NCBI GenBank assembly: GCA_902514615.1
Contig: CABXRG010000003.1
Coordinates: 1-64,000, forward strand
Direction of reading: 5' to 3'
DNA length: 64,000 bases
Source of the DNA: an uncultured Bacteroidota bacterium
Lineage (GTDB): Bacteria > Bacteroidota > Bacteroidia > Flavobacteriales > Flavobacteriaceae
In this document: piece after piece, positions 41,222 to 52,049 of the stretch
Position numbering within the stretch: the stretch's first letter is position 1
How the letters are laid out: each line of letters starts with the position of its first letter
Made by a program: the position numbers and the translations under genes
The notes under the pieces: model-generated
The model's input: the letters and a program-made list of their open reading frames with translations, nothing else
Database searches by the model: none
What the model was told of the DNA's origin: nothing

Positions 41222-41252
41222 CAAAAGTATAATAGGTATACATAAAAACAAA
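41222..41252 (-). promoter_or_regulatory. Bacteroidetes-type promoter TTTG-N19-TACTTTTG for the aromatic operon
   Basis: Exact match to the TTTG / TAnnTTTG consensus with 19-nt spacer. Confidence 0.8.
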
Positions 41253-41261
41253 TTTTTTGAT

Positions 41262-41690
41262 CTATTTTTTAATTATTGATCCGTTTAAATATATAGAATG
41301 TTCTATTGTTGTAGACTTTTCTAAATTCTTTGAAACTGAGCAGTATTTATCAAAACTTAATGCTGCTGCGCGAATTATTTTATCACCAGGAATATCACCT
41401 TCTACAAAAAGCTTTACATGAATTCTTTTATATGGTTCACCAGGAGTTGATTCTCTATCACCCTCAACTTCCATTTTGTATGAATCTGGGTTTAATTTTT
41501 GCTTTTCTAATATAGATATAATGTCAATACTACTACATCCTGCAACACCCATTAATAGTAACTCCATTGGACTCACTCCCTTTACATTATAATCTGGAGA
41601 GTATTTTCTATCAAGAAATACTTGATGTCCATTTTTATTAGTTAACTCAAATAAGTATTTGTCATTAACTCTATCTAATTGTACTGCCAT
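41262..41690 (-). CDS. OsmC family protein
   Basis: GVSPMELLLMGVAGCSSIDI; start likely MAVQLDR (ORF track 41735). Confidence 0.9.
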   Translation of the reverse strand: MAVQLDRVNDKYLFELTNKNGHQVFLDRKYSPDYNVKGVSPMELLLMGVAGCSSIDIISILEKQKLNPDSYKMEVEGDRESTPGEPYKRIHVKLFVEGDIPGDKIIRAAALSFDKYCSVSKNLEKSTTIEHSIYLNGSIIKK

Positions 41691-41691
41691 T

Positions 41692-42654
41692 TTAAAATAT
41701 TTTTGTAAAGATATCTGAAATTTGTTTTGTTTCAATCAAAAATGCATCATGACCATGAATAGAATTTAAAATATGAATCTTAATATCAATATTATTTTTT
41801 TTCGCTATCGAATAAGTTTTATGATCTTCATCAGGTAAAAAGAATATATCTGAGTCTACAGATATTAAATGAATTGAAGATTTTGTTTTAGAAATTTTAT
41901 TTATAAAACTCTCACCATCACGAGTAATATTAGTAGAACTTAGAAGTTTATTCATGAATAAATATGATTCAAGGCTGAATCTTTGACGAAGTTTTGTTCC
42001 ATGATGACTAAGCCATGACTCTACATTATACATGTTCTTATCTAAATTTTTTGTTCTAGTAAACCTTGTATTTAAAGATTTTGGAGTTCTATAAAAGGTC
42101 ATTGCATGAATTCTAGCATCACTCACAGGGTCTCTGGAGTTCTTAAGAATTCTATCTTGGAGAAATGTATTAGCAATTAACCAATCAGTAGCTTTCCAAT
42201 CAGCAGCCACCGGAATTATTATTGATGCTAAATCATTATTAAGTGCAATCATTTCCCATGTCAAACATCCACCAATAGAGCCTCCAATAATGGCATGAAG
42301 CTTGGCAAGTTTTAGTTTGTCAATGGCTTTAATAAACAATAAAGCTATGTCACCAAGATTAAGGTCTAAGTTAAAATCAAAATTATTTTCATTGAAACCA
42401 TTACCAGGAATATTAAAGCTTAAAACAGAATATTTTGTTGTATCAATTGGTTTTTCAAATCCAATAATCTCATTCCACCATCCATTAATTCCTGAGACAA
42501 GAGAGTTACCAGTTAACGCATGATTAACAAGAATCACTGGCGCACTCCCTAACTTTTTTCCAAAAACCTGATAACTTATCTGAATTTTTTTAATTTTTGA
42601 TCCAGATAGTGTCTCAAAATCTTCCAGCAATATATATTTTAACTCCTCTTCCAA
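41692..42654 (-). CDS. metX: Homoserine O-acetyltransferase family alpha/beta hydrolase
   Basis: GGSIGGCLTWEM nucleophile elbow; HGHDAFLIE C-terminus; next to metY and metK. Confidence 0.87.
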   Translation of the reverse strand: MEEELKYILLEDFETLSGSKIKKIQISYQVFGKKLGSAPVILVNHALTGNSLVSGINGWWNEIIGFEKPIDTTKYSVLSFNIPGNGFNENNFDFNLDLNLGDIALLFIKAIDKLKLAKLHAIIGGSIGGCLTWEMIALNNDLASIIIPVAADWKATDWLIANTFLQDRILKNSRDPVSDARIHAMTFYRTPKSLNTRFTRTKNLDKNMYNVESWLSHHGTKLRQRFSLESYLFMNKLLSSTNITRDGESFINKISKTKSSIHLISVDSDIFFLPDEDHKTYSIAKKNNIDIKIHILNSIHGHDAFLIETKQISDIFTKIF

Positions 42655-42656
42655 TT

Positions 42657-43928
42657 TTATAATGAGCTTAAAGAATCTTTAAGATCATTAATTAAATCAA
42701 TAGGATCTTCAAGACCAATACTAAGTCTAATTAAATCAGATGTAACACCTGTTTCTGCTTGTTGATCCTCATTTAATTGTTGGTGAGTAGTACTAGAGGG
42801 GTGTATTATTAAAGATTTTGAATCTCCAAAATTTGCAAGTAATGAAAAAATCTTTGTACTATCAGTTAATTTTTTTGCAGACTCAAAGCCACCTTTCAAT
42901 CCAAAAGTAACAATCCCACTCTGTCCATTTTTTAAATATTTTTTTGACAGATTATGATATTTTGAAGACTTTAAACCCGGATAATTCACCCAAGCAATTT
43001 CATCTTGACTTTCAAGCCATTCAGCAATTTTCAGTGCATTTTCAGAATGTTTTTTTATTCTTACTGATAAAGTCTCAAGACCTTGAATTGTCTGAAAACA
43101 ATTAAATGGACTTGGCGCACTACCCAGATCTCTTAATCCTTCTATTCTAACTTTAGCTATAAATGCAGCTGGTCCAAGTGCTTCATGATATACTAATCCA
43201 TGATACCCTGCAGATGGAGTTGTAAATTCGTCAAATAGTCCACTACTCCAGTCAAAGTTTCCAGCATCAATTATAACTCCTCCAATTGATGTTCCATTTC
43301 CAGTAATATATTTTGTAGTAGAATGAATCACTATATCTGCTCCATAATTAATAGGCTTCAACAAATATGGTGTGGCAACTGTATTATCAACAATCAGTGG
43401 GAGTTTAGATGCTTTTGAAATTTTTGAAATAGACTCTATATCTAGAACATCCAATTTAGGATTTCCCATACTCTCTATATACACTACTCTAGTATTTTCA
43501 TTAATTGCTTTTGAAAAATTTTCAGTGTCATCAGGATCTACAAAAGTGGTTGTGATTCCATACCTAGGTAGGGTTACATTAAGTAGATTATAAGTTCCTC
43601 CGTATAAACTATTTGAGGCAACTATATGATCTCCTGTTTTTAAAAGAGTTAAAAGAGTCGTGGCTAGTGCAGCAGATCCTGATGAAGTTGCAACTGCAGC
43701 TATACCTCCTTCTAAGGAAGCTAATCTTTGTTCTAGAACATCTGCTGTTGGGTTATTCAATCTTGTATATATATAACCAGGTTCAGCCAATGAAAATAAA
43801 TTAGCTGCATGGTCCGTATTATCAAAAACGTATGATGTTGTTTGATATATAGGAACTGCTCTAGTCCCCTCGGTTTTAGTTGTATTATGCCCAACATGTA
43901 ATGCTAGGGTTTGATCATTATGATTCAT
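42657..43928 (-). CDS. metY: O-acetylhomoserine aminocarboxypropyltransferase / cysteine synthase
   Basis: Cys/Met metabolism PLP enzyme: YTRLNNPTADVLEQRLASLEGG; VIHSTTKYITGNGTSIGG. Confidence 0.93.
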   Translation of the reverse strand: MNHNDQTLALHVGHNTTKTEGTRAVPIYQTTSYVFDNTDHAANLFSLAEPGYIYTRLNNPTADVLEQRLASLEGGIAAVATSSGSAALATTLLTLLKTGDHIVASNSLYGGTYNLLNVTLPRYGITTTFVDPDDTENFSKAINENTRVVYIESMGNPKLDVLDIESISKISKASKLPLIVDNTVATPYLLKPINYGADIVIHSTTKYITGNGTSIGGVIIDAGNFDWSSGLFDEFTTPSAGYHGLVYHEALGPAAFIAKVRIEGLRDLGSAPSPFNCFQTIQGLETLSVRIKKHSENALKIAEWLESQDEIAWVNYPGLKSSKYHNLSKKYLKNGQSGIVTFGLKGGFESAKKLTDSTKIFSLLANFGDSKSLIIHPSSTTHQQLNEDQQAETGVTSDLIRLSIGLEDPIDLINDLKDSLSSL

Positions 43929-45178
43929 TTTTTAAGTGTTTTAATTAATTGTTCTACGTATTCTAACTTTTCCCAAGGAAAAAGCTCAACCTCAATTTTC
44001 TTAACTCCAGAATATTTTGAGTTAAATGATTTGGTTTTTTTTTCAGATTTTCTACCCATATGACCATATGAAGCAGTTTCAAGATAAATTGGATCTCTTA
44101 ATTTAAATCTTGATTCTATCGAATGAGGTTTTAAGTCAAAAATTTCATTGACTATATCCGATAGTTGCGAATCTGAAATACTTAGTTTTGATTTACCACA
44201 AGTATTTACATTTAGTGATACTGGTTCAGCAATTCCAATAGCATATCCAACTTGAATTAATATTTCGTCAGAGACTCCTGCCTTTACTAAATTCTTAGAT
44301 ATGTGTCTTGCTGCATATGCGGCACTTCTATCTACTTTACTCGGGTCTTTTCCGCTAAAAGCACCTCCACCATGAGCTCCTCTTCCACCATATGTATCTA
44401 TAATTATTTTTCTACCTGTTAACCCCGTATCACCATGAGGACCTCCTATAACAAATTTACCTGTAGGATTAATATGATATTTAATATCATTATTAAATAA
44501 TTTTTGAATTTTAGTAGAATAACTATTCTTTACAATTGGAATTAAAATGTTAATCAAGTCTTTTCTAATTTTATCTAACATCTTCTTGTCGTCATTATCA
44601 AATTCATCATGTTGAGTTGAAATAACTATTGTATCAATCCTAAGTGGATTATCATTTTCATCATACTCAACAGTTACTTGTGATTTAGAATCTGGCCTCA
44701 AGTATTTGATTTCATTTGATTTTCTTAATTTAGATAGTTCTAATAAAAGTCTATTAGCAATATCTAAAGTCAGTGGAATAGCATCATCGGTTTCGTTACA
44801 AGCATATCCAAACATTATACCCTGATCTCCGGCACCTTGCTCTTCCTTATTATTTTTTTCTACTCCTCTTAAAATATCTTCTGATTGTTCATGTATTAGT
44901 GACATTACAGCACAAGACTCTCCAGAAAATTTATATTGATCATTGTTGTAACCAATATTCTTTATTACATTTCTTGCAACGTCTTGAACATCTACATAAG
45001 TTGAACTAGTTACTTCTCCGGATAGTATAACTTGTCCTGTTGTGACAAGAGTTTCACAAGCAACTTTACTATTAGGATCAAAAGCTAAAAAATTATCTAA
45101 TATCCCATCACTAATTTGATCTGAGACCTTGTCTGGATGTCCTTCACTAACTGATTCAGACGTAAATAAATACGACAT
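43925..45178 (-). CDS. metK: S-adenosylmethionine synthetase
   Basis: TSESVSEGHPDKVSDQISD; GDQGIMFGYACNE; GAHGGGAFSGKDPSKVDRSAAYAAR. Confidence 0.98.
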   Translation of the reverse strand: MSYLFTSESVSEGHPDKVSDQISDGILDNFLAFDPNSKVACETLVTTGQVILSGEVTSSTYVDVQDVARNVIKNIGYNNDQYKFSGESCAVMSLIHEQSEDILRGVEKNNKEEQGAGDQGIMFGYACNETDDAIPLTLDIANRLLLELSKLRKSNEIKYLRPDSKSQVTVEYDENDNPLRIDTIVISTQHDEFDNDDKKMLDKIRKDLINILIPIVKNSYSTKIQKLFNNDIKYHINPTGKFVIGGPHGDTGLTGRKIIIDTYGGRGAHGGGAFSGKDPSKVDRSAAYAARHISKNLVKAGVSDEILIQVGYAIGIAEPVSLNVNTCGKSKLSISDSQLSDIVNEIFDLKPHSIESRFKLRDPIYLETASYGHMGRKSEKKTKSFNSKYSGVKKIEVELFPWEKLEYVEQLIKTLKK

Positions 45179-45225
45179 AAAATTGGTTTGTGAGAAAAAA
45201 AATGAAAGATTGCGAGTAAAAAGAT

Positions 45226-45280
45226 TACTGCTTTAGCAATTTTTTTAAGAGGTTGCAATCAGTCAAATCCTTCCTCTGTT
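45226..45280 (-). ncRNA. SAM-II-like riboswitch aptamer
   Basis: Minus strand AGAGG-AAGGAUUUGACUGAUUGCAA-CCUCU-UAAAAAAAUUGCUAAAGCAGU: P1 stem, conserved GAUUU..AUUGCAA and GCUAAA, pseudoknot ACUG/CAGU; upstream of metK. Confidence 0.8.
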
Positions 45281-45285
45281 TGACA

Positions 45286-45315
45286 CAAAAGTATTAAAAA
45301 AAAAATAATTTCAAA
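45286..45315 (-). promoter_or_regulatory. Promoter of the met operon: TTTG-N18-TACTTTTG
   Basis: TAnnTTTG at 45286-45293 and TTTG at 45312-45315 (minus strand). Confidence 0.6.
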
Positions 45316-45363
45316 TTATTCTTCTTTTTTCTTTAAAAAAAACCTCCTATTTTGGCTAAAATT

Positions 45364-45966
45364 ATGAGAATAGCTATAGCAGGAAATATTGGCGCCGGAA
45401 AAACCAGTTTGACTAAACAACTTTCAAAAAGTTTAAAATATAAACCATATTATGAAGATGTAATTGCCAATCCTTATTTAGATGATTTCTATAATCATAT
45501 GGAAAGGTGGTCATTTAATCTCCAAATATATTTTTTAAATAGTCGCTTTAAACAGCTAGTGTCAATTGATAAAGGAAGTGAAAATGTAATTCAAGATAGG
45601 ACCATATATGAAGATGCATTTATTTTCGCTCCTAACCTTAATGCTATGGGTCTCATGACTCAAAGGGACTATGAAAATTATTTATCTCTGTTTGACACTA
45701 TGTTAAACCTTGTCAAACCACCAGATTTATTAGTTTACCTTCAAAGTAGTATTCCAAACCTTGTAAATAAAATTCATAAACGTGGAAGAGATTACGAAAA
45801 GACAATAAGTATTGAGTATTTAAGTAGACTAAATGAAAGATATGAAGCTTGGATTACTAACTATAATAGTGGAAAACTCCTAAAGATTAATGTAGACGAT
45901 CTAGATTTTGTAGATAATAAAACTGACTATGAAACAATCCTCGAACTTATAAAAAAGGAACTTTAG
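45364..45966 (+). CDS. Deoxynucleoside kinase family protein
   Basis: AIAGNIGAGKTSLTKQL; QDRTIYEDAFIFA; start likely ATG 45364 (ORF track 45352). Confidence 0.92.
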   Translation: MRIAIAGNIGAGKTSLTKQLSKSLKYKPYYEDVIANPYLDDFYNHMERWSFNLQIYFLNSRFKQLVSIDKGSENVIQDRTIYEDAFIFAPNLNAMGLMTQRDYENYLSLFDTMLNLVKPPDLLVYLQSSIPNLVNKIHKRGRDYEKTISIEYLSRLNERYEAWITNYNSGKLLKINVDDLDFVDNKTDYETILELIKKEL

Positions 45967-46034
45967 TAACATCTTTCTCAATATTTTTGCTCACCATTTT
46001 TATCATTGTATTATATTTGAAAAAAATTTAAAAA

Positions 46035-48158
46035 ATGGATTTAACATATCTTATACCCGTAGCTGGAATTATAGCTTTAATTTTTGTTTATATTAAAAAT
46101 TTATCAGTTTCTAAAAAAGAAGTTGGAAATGCTAAAATGGCAGAAATTGCTAAAAATATTGCAGATGGTGCAATGGCATTCCTAAAAGCTGAATATAAAA
46201 TATTATCAGTATTTGTTATTTTAACTGCTGTATTACTTGCTTTCAAAGGAATAAATGAAGGTAGTAGCTGGCTAGTTGCTGTATCATTTGTAGTAGGAGC
46301 ACTCTGTTCTGGATTAGCTGGATTTATTGGTATGCAGGTTGCAACTAAAGCTAATGTAAGAACAACAAATGCTGCTCAAGAATCTATTGGAAAAGCTCTT
46401 GAAATTGCTTTTTCTGGTGGTTCTGTGATGGGTATGGGTGTAGTAGGTCTTGGTGTTCTTGGACTTGGAACATTATTCATTATCTATGAACCGATGTTTA
46501 CAGATATAAACACTGTAATTCAAGTACTTTCAGGATTTTCGTTAGGTGCATCTTCAATTGCATTATTTGCTAGAGTGGGTGGAGGAATTTACACTAAAGC
46601 GGCTGATGTTGGTGCAGATCTTGTTGGAAAAGTTGAAGCAGGTATTCCAGAGGATCATCCCCTTAATCCTGCAACAATTGCGGATAATGTAGGTGACAAT
46701 GTAGGAGATGTGGCTGGAATGGGTGCAGATTTATTTGAATCATTTGTTGGTTCTATTATAGGTGCAATGGTTTTAGGTGCTGCCTTTGTTGGTTTAACCG
46801 AATTTTCTGAAATTAAAATAAATGCTGTATTACTTCCACTTTATATAGCTGCTACAGGTATTATAATGTCTATAGTAGGTACTTTCTTTGTAAGAGTTAA
46901 AGAAGGAGGTAGTCCTCATAAAGCTCTTAATACAGGAGAATTGCTGTCTGCAGGTTTAATGATTGCAGCTACATTCTTTTTAATTCAAAATTTACTGCCT
47001 GAATCATGGATATTTAATGGTACAGAGTATACATCTATAGGAGTTTTTTACGCTACCATAAGTGGTTTATTTGCAGGACTTGCAGTTGGAAAGGTTACTG
47101 AATATTATACTGCGACTGGTAAAAAGCCTGTTCTATCAATTGTTAAGCAATCTGAAACTGGTGCAGCAACCACTATTATCTCTGGATTAGGTGTTGGTAT
47201 GATCTCTACAGCTTTACCAATAATCTTTATCTGTGCCGCAATTCTTATTTCACATAGTTATGCTGGATTATACGGTATAGCAATTGCCGCAGTTGGAATG
47301 CTAGCAAATACTGGTATACAATTAGCAGTAGATGCATATGGTCCAATTTCAGATAATGCTGGAGGTATTGCGGAAATGGCTGATCTTGATCCTATTGTAA
47401 GAGAAAGAACAGATAAACTTGATGCAGTAGGAAATACAACAGCTGCTATTGGTAAAGGTTTTGCAATTGCATCAGCAGCTTTAACTGCATTAGCATTATT
47501 TGCAGCATTTATGCAAACGGCAGGAATAACTTCAATAGATATTTCAAAGCCAGTTGTAATGGCTGGATTACTTCTAGGAGCTATGCTCCCTTTTGTTTTT
47601 TCTGCTCTTTCAATGAATGCAGTTGGTAAAGCAGCTATGAGTATGATTGAAGAGGTTAGAAGACAATTTAGAGATCTTCCTAAACTTAAAGCAGCTCTTG
47701 AAATCATGAGAAAATATGATTCAGATCTTTCAAAAGCTACAAAAGAAGACTTAAAAATATTTAATGATGCTGATGGTGTTGCTGAATATAGTAAATGTGT
47801 TGAAATCTCTACTCAAGCTGCATTAAGAGAAATGGTGTTACCTGGAATAATGGCTATTTCTGTACCTGTTATAATTGGTTTTACTGGAGGTGCTGAAATG
47901 TTAGGAGGTCTTCTGGCTGGTGTTACTTCATGTGGAGTTTTAATGGCTATTTTTCAATCAAATGCTGGTGGTGCATGGGACAATGCTAAGAAAATGATTG
48001 AAGAACAAGGTAGAAAAGGAACAGAAGCACACAAGGCTGCAGTTGTTGGTGATACAGTTGGAGATCCATTTAAGGATACCTCAGGACCATCACTTAATAT
48101 TCTTCTTAAGTTAATTGCTGTTGTTGCCCTAGTTATAGCACCTTTATTGGTAAGTTAA
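46035..48158 (+). CDS. hppA: K+-dependent-type membrane-bound (Na+ or H+ pumping) pyrophosphatase
   Basis: [58 protein letters not shown] (Ala-type motif of K+-dependent enzymes). Confidence 0.96.
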   Translation: MDLTYLIPVAGIIALIFVYIKNLSVSKKEVGNAKMAEIAKNIADGAMAFLKAEYKILSVFVILTAVLLAFKGINEGSSWLVAVSFVVGALCSGLAGFIGMQVATKANVRTTNAAQESIGKALEIAFSGGSVMGMGVVGLGVLGLGTLFIIYEPMFTDINTVIQVLSGFSLGASSIALFARVGGGIYTKAADVGADLVGKVEAGIPEDHPLNPATIADNVGDNVGDVAGMGADLFESFVGSIIGAMVLGAAFVGLTEFSEIKINAVLLPLYIAATGIIMSIVGTFFVRVKEGGSPHKALNTGELLSAGLMIAATFFLIQNLLPESWIFNGTEYTSIGVFYATISGLFAGLAVGKVTEYYTATGKKPVLSIVKQSETGAATTIISGLGVGMISTALPIIFICAAILISHSYAGLYGIAIAAVGMLANTGIQLAVDAYGPISDNAGGIAEMADLDPIVRERTDKLDAVGNTTAAIGKGFAIASAALTALALFAAFMQTAGITSIDISKPVVMAGLLLGAMLPFVFSALSMNAVGKAAMSMIEEVRRQFRDLPKLKAALEIMRKYDSDLSKATKEDLKIFNDADGVAEYSKCVEISTQAALREMVLPGIMAISVPVIIGFTGGAEMLGGLLAGVTSCGVLMAIFQSNAGGAWDNAKKMIEEQGRKGTEAHKAAVVGDTVGDPFKDTSGPSLNILLKLIAVVALVIAPLLVS

Positions 48159-49132
48159 ATATAAAGCACCTTTTTAACTGCCTTAATTACTTCTTCACTA
48201 TTTGGAAGCCATTCTTCTAGTAGAACAGGTGAGTATGGCGTTGGAGTATCTGCATTATTTACTTTTTCGATAGGTGCATCAAGGTAATCAAAGAGTTCAT
48301 TCTGTATTTTATGAGAAATATCTGTAGAAATATTTCCAAATGGCCAGGCCTCTTCAAGAATAACAAGTCTATTTGTCTTTTTTACTGATTCAATTACTGT
48401 ATTATAATCAATTGGCCTAAGAGTTCTTAGGTCAATTATTTCAGTTTCAATGCCTTCTTTTTCTAAAATTTCAGCTGCCTTGTATGCTTCTTTGATAATC
48501 TTTCCAAATGATACAATTGTTACATCTTTTCCTTTTCTTTTTATATCAGCAACTCCAATAGGAAGTGTATACTCACCTTCTGGTATCTCTCCTTTGTCAC
48601 CATACATTTGTTCTGATTCCATAAAAATTACAGGATCATCATCTCTTATTGCAGATTTAAGCAATCCTTTTGCATCATAGGGATTTGATGGAACGATTAC
48701 TTTTAAACCAGGACAATTAGCAAACCAGCTTTCAAAAGCTTGAGAGTGAGTCGCTCCTAATTGACCTGCAGAAGCGGTTGGCCCCCTAAAAACGATAGGA
48801 CAAGGAAACTGACCACCAGACATTTGTCTAATTTTTGCAGCATTATTAATTATTTGATCTATTCCAACTAATGCGAAATTAAAAGTCATAAATTCAATTA
48901 TTGGTCTGGCTCCAACCATAGTAGAACCAACTCCAACTCCAGAAAAGCCTGCTTCAGATATAGGAGTATCAATAACTCTTAAATCTCCAAATTCATCTAA
49001 CATTCCTTTTGAAGCTTTATAAGCACCATTATATTCTGCTACCTCTTCACCCATTAAATAAATACTTTCATCTCTTCTCATTTCTTCTGACATAGCTTCA
49101 CAAATTGCTTGTCTAAATTGGACTGTCTTCAT
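48155..49132 (-). CDS. pdhB: Pyruvate dehydrogenase E1 component subunit beta
   Basis: [43 protein letters not shown]. Confidence 0.94.
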   Translation of the reverse strand: MKTVQFRQAICEAMSEEMRRDESIYLMGEEVAEYNGAYKASKGMLDEFGDLRVIDTPISEAGFSGVGVGSTMVGARPIIEFMTFNFALVGIDQIINNAAKIRQMSGGQFPCPIVFRGPTASAGQLGATHSQAFESWFANCPGLKVIVPSNPYDAKGLLKSAIRDDDPVIFMESEQMYGDKGEIPEGEYTLPIGVADIKRKGKDVTIVSFGKIIKEAYKAAEILEKEGIETEIIDLRTLRPIDYNTVIESVKKTNRLVILEEAWPFGNISTDISHKIQNELFDYLDAPIEKVNNADTPTPYSPVLLEEWLPNSEEVIKAVKKVLYI

Positions 49133-49235
49133 ACTTTTTAATTTTATGCGAATTTAATCATAAAAAAAATATTTCCTATAGTGCTCTGATGAGATTTAAA
49201 TTTTATTTAATTAATTTGTGCCATTATATTTTTAG

Positions 49236-49853
49236 ATGGAATTGGTAGAATTAAAAATTCAAGGAATATCATATAGCGATAATAATTCAGGGGCATTTGC
49301 TCTGATTCTTGATGAGATGAACGGGAATAAAAAATTACCAATTGTAATTGGAGGATTTGAAGCTCAGGCTATAGCAATAGCACTTGAAAAAAAAATAAAA
49401 ACCTCTAGACCTTTAACACATGAACTTTTTAAAGTATTTGCTGATAAATTTGATATTAAAATCAATCATATTATAATTCATAAACTAGTTAATGGTGTTT
49501 ATTTTTCAAACATAGTATGTGAAAAAGATGATGATATAATTAAAATAGATTCAAGAACTTCTGATGCAATTGCAATATCTCTTAGATTTAGTGCTCCTAT
49601 ATTTATCGACAAACAAATTTTAGATGAAGCTGGATTTGAGGACAACGAAACTGACTCTGATGAAATTAATCTTATTGATGATAGTTTTTTTAAAACTGAC
49701 ACAAAAGAGAAACCTGACAATGAGTCAAAGGATATAAAAAAAATATCCTCAAATAATATAAAAAAAATGCTTGAAAAAAGTATTCAAAATGAAGATTATG
49801 AAATGGCTGCAAAATTAAGAGATGAGTTAAATATTAGAAAAAGTATAAAATGA
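49236..49853 (+). CDS. Bifunctional nuclease family protein with C-terminal UVR motif
   Basis: [18 protein letters not shown] (BFN domain); [13 protein letters not shown] (UvrB/UvrC motif). Confidence 0.9.
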   Translation: MELVELKIQGISYSDNNSGAFALILDEMNGNKKLPIVIGGFEAQAIAIALEKKIKTSRPLTHELFKVFADKFDIKINHIIIHKLVNGVYFSNIVCEKDDDIIKIDSRTSDAIAISLRFSAPIFIDKQILDEAGFEDNETDSDEINLIDDSFFKTDTKEKPDNESKDIKKISSNNIKKMLEKSIQNEDYEMAAKLRDELNIRKSIK

Positions 49854-50674
49854 AACAATATATTGACTTACTTAAACATATAAACGATAATGGTATTGAG
49901 AAGAAAGATAGAACTGGTACTGGGACTATTAGTGTTTTTGGTCATCAAATGCGTTTTAATCTACAAAATGGATTTCCGCTAGTAACTACTAAAAAATTAC
50001 ATTTAAGATCTATAATTCATGAATTAATTTGGTTCATTAATGGAGAAACCAATATAAAGTATTTAAAGGATAATGGAGTTACTATTTGGGATGAGTGGGC
50101 TGATAGTAAAGGTGATCTTGGCCCAATTTATGGTCATCAATGGAGGAACTGGAATAGTGATGGAATAGATCAACTTAAAGATGTTATTCATTCTCTTAAA
50201 ACTAATCCATCAAGTAGAAGAATGATAGTAACTGCATGGAATCCAAATATTATTCCAGATAGCAAAAAATCTTTTAGTGATAATGTTAAAGATGGGAAGG
50301 CTGCATTACCTCCATGTCATGCGTTTTTTCAATTTTATGTTGCAGATAACAAACTGTCATGTCAAATGTATCAAAGAAGTGCAGATGTATTTTTAGGCGT
50401 TCCATTCAACATAGCTTCTTATTCTTTACTTACCCATATGATAGCTCAAGTTTGTGGATACGAAGTAGGAGATTTTGTTCATACTTTTGGAGATACACAT
50501 ATTTACCTTAATCATATTGAGCAAGTTAAACTTCAATTATCAAGAGATCCTTTGCCGCTCCCTACATTAAAACTTAATCAAAAGATTAAGAATATTGAAG
50601 ACTTTAAATTTGAAGATATAGAAATATTAAATTATAATTCTCATCCCCCAATTAAAGGGAAGATTTCAGTTTAG
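49850..50674 (+). CDS. thyA: Thymidylate synthase
   Basis: [29 protein letters not shown]. Confidence 0.98.
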   Translation: MKQYIDLLKHINDNGIEKKDRTGTGTISVFGHQMRFNLQNGFPLVTTKKLHLRSIIHELIWFINGETNIKYLKDNGVTIWDEWADSKGDLGPIYGHQWRNWNSDGIDQLKDVIHSLKTNPSSRRMIVTAWNPNIIPDSKKSFSDNVKDGKAALPPCHAFFQFYVADNKLSCQMYQRSADVFLGVPFNIASYSLLTHMIAQVCGYEVGDFVHTFGDTHIYLNHIEQVKLQLSRDPLPLPTLKLNQKIKNIEDFKFEDIEILNYNSHPPIKGKISV

Positions 50675-50678
50675 AAAT

Positions 50679-51173
50679 ATGATAAAAAATGAACTAACAA
50701 TAATTGCTGCAGCTTCAACAAACAATGTAATTGGGCTTGACAACAAACTGGTGTGGGATATTCCTAAGGACTTAAAAAGATTTAAGGATTTAACACAAGG
50801 ACATACGGTTATAATGGGACGTAAGACTTTCGAATCACTGCCTAACCCCCTCCCTAATAGAACAAACATAGTTGTTACAAGAAATACTGACTATAAACAT
50901 GATGGAGTAATAGTTTGTAAAAGTATTGACGAAGCACTAAACCATTGTAAAAATGACTCTCAACCTTTTGTCATTGGAGGCGGTGAAATATATTCACAAA
51001 CTATTAATATTGTAGATAAAATTGAATTAACAAGAGTTTTCAAAAATTACAAAGGCGATGCTTACTTTCCTAGTATTCCTCTTGAAAAATTCAAATTAGT
51101 AAATGAAGAAACTTATGAATTTAAGGATATTGAAAATATTAAATATTCTTTTTTAACATATATAAAGAAATAA
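50679..51173 (+). CDS. folA: Dihydrofolate reductase
   Basis: NNVIGLDNKLVWDIPKDLKRFK; VIMGRKTFESLP. Confidence 0.97.
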   Translation: MIKNELTIIAAASTNNVIGLDNKLVWDIPKDLKRFKDLTQGHTVIMGRKTFESLPNPLPNRTNIVVTRNTDYKHDGVIVCKSIDEALNHCKNDSQPFVIGGGEIYSQTINIVDKIELTRVFKNYKGDAYFPSIPLEKFKLVNEETYEFKDIENIKYSFLTYIKK

Positions 51174-51174
51174 T

Positions 51175-52047
51175 ATGAAGGCATTTGTTTTTCCTGGTCA
51201 AGGTTCTCAGAAACCTGGTATGGGCAAAGAATTATTTAATGATATTCCTGAATCTAGAAATCTATTTAAGGAAGCCAATAAAATTCTAAACTTTAATATT
51301 ACTGAGTTAATGTTTGAAGGCACATCTGAAGATTTATTACAAACAAAAGTTACTCAACCTGCTATTTTTATTCATTCTGTAATTTCAGCATTAATATCAA
51401 AAAGTTTTAAGCCAAATGTATGTGCAGGACATTCCTTAGGTGAGTTTTCTGCACTTGTTGTATCTAATTCAATAAGCTTTAGAGATGGTCTTAAATTAGT
51501 CTCTATCAGAGCTAATGCAATGCAAAAGGCATGTAAAGAAACTAATGGAAGTATGGCAGCCATACTTGGACTATCAGATAATATTGTGGAATCTACATGT
51601 AATGAAATTGAAGGGATTGTTAATCCAGCAAATTACAATTGTCCTGGTCAATTAGTAATTTCAGGAGAATCTAGTGCAGTAAAACAGGCTTGTGAATTAC
51701 TCAAAGAGAGAGGTGCAAAAAGAGCATTGATTCTTCCAGTCGGTGGTGCTTTTCACTCAGATTTAATGAGTTCTGCTGCAGCTGAATTAAAAAAAGGGAT
51801 TGACCAAACTGAATTTAAAACACCAAACTACCCCATTTATCAAAATTTTACTGCTAATGCTGTAAGTGATTCTTCAATTATTAAATCAAATCTATTGAGT
51901 CAATTAACTGGTGCTGTTCTATGGACACAGAGTATAAACAAAATGATAAATGATGGAGTAAAAGAATTTTACGAAGTTGGGCCTGGTAATGTACTTCAGG
52001 GTTTAATTAGAAAAATAGACAATGATACAATAGTGAACAAAATCTGA
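51175..52047 (+). CDS. fabD: Malonyl-CoA:ACP transacylase
   Basis: FPGQGSQ; AGHSLGEFSAL; GGAFHS. Confidence 0.97.
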   Translation: MKAFVFPGQGSQKPGMGKELFNDIPESRNLFKEANKILNFNITELMFEGTSEDLLQTKVTQPAIFIHSVISALISKSFKPNVCAGHSLGEFSALVVSNSISFRDGLKLVSIRANAMQKACKETNGSMAAILGLSDNIVESTCNEIEGIVNPANYNCPGQLVISGESSAVKQACELLKERGAKRALILPVGGAFHSDLMSSAAAELKKGIDQTEFKTPNYPIYQNFTANAVSDSSIIKSNLLSQLTGAVLWTQSINKMINDGVKEFYEVGPGNVLQGLIRKIDNDTIVNKI

Positions 52048-52049
52048 AT

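Noticed and set aside
47258-47707. 149-aa minus-strand ORF inside hppA
   Set aside because: Antisense to the conserved pyrophosphatase; Ala/Ser-rich shadow translation.
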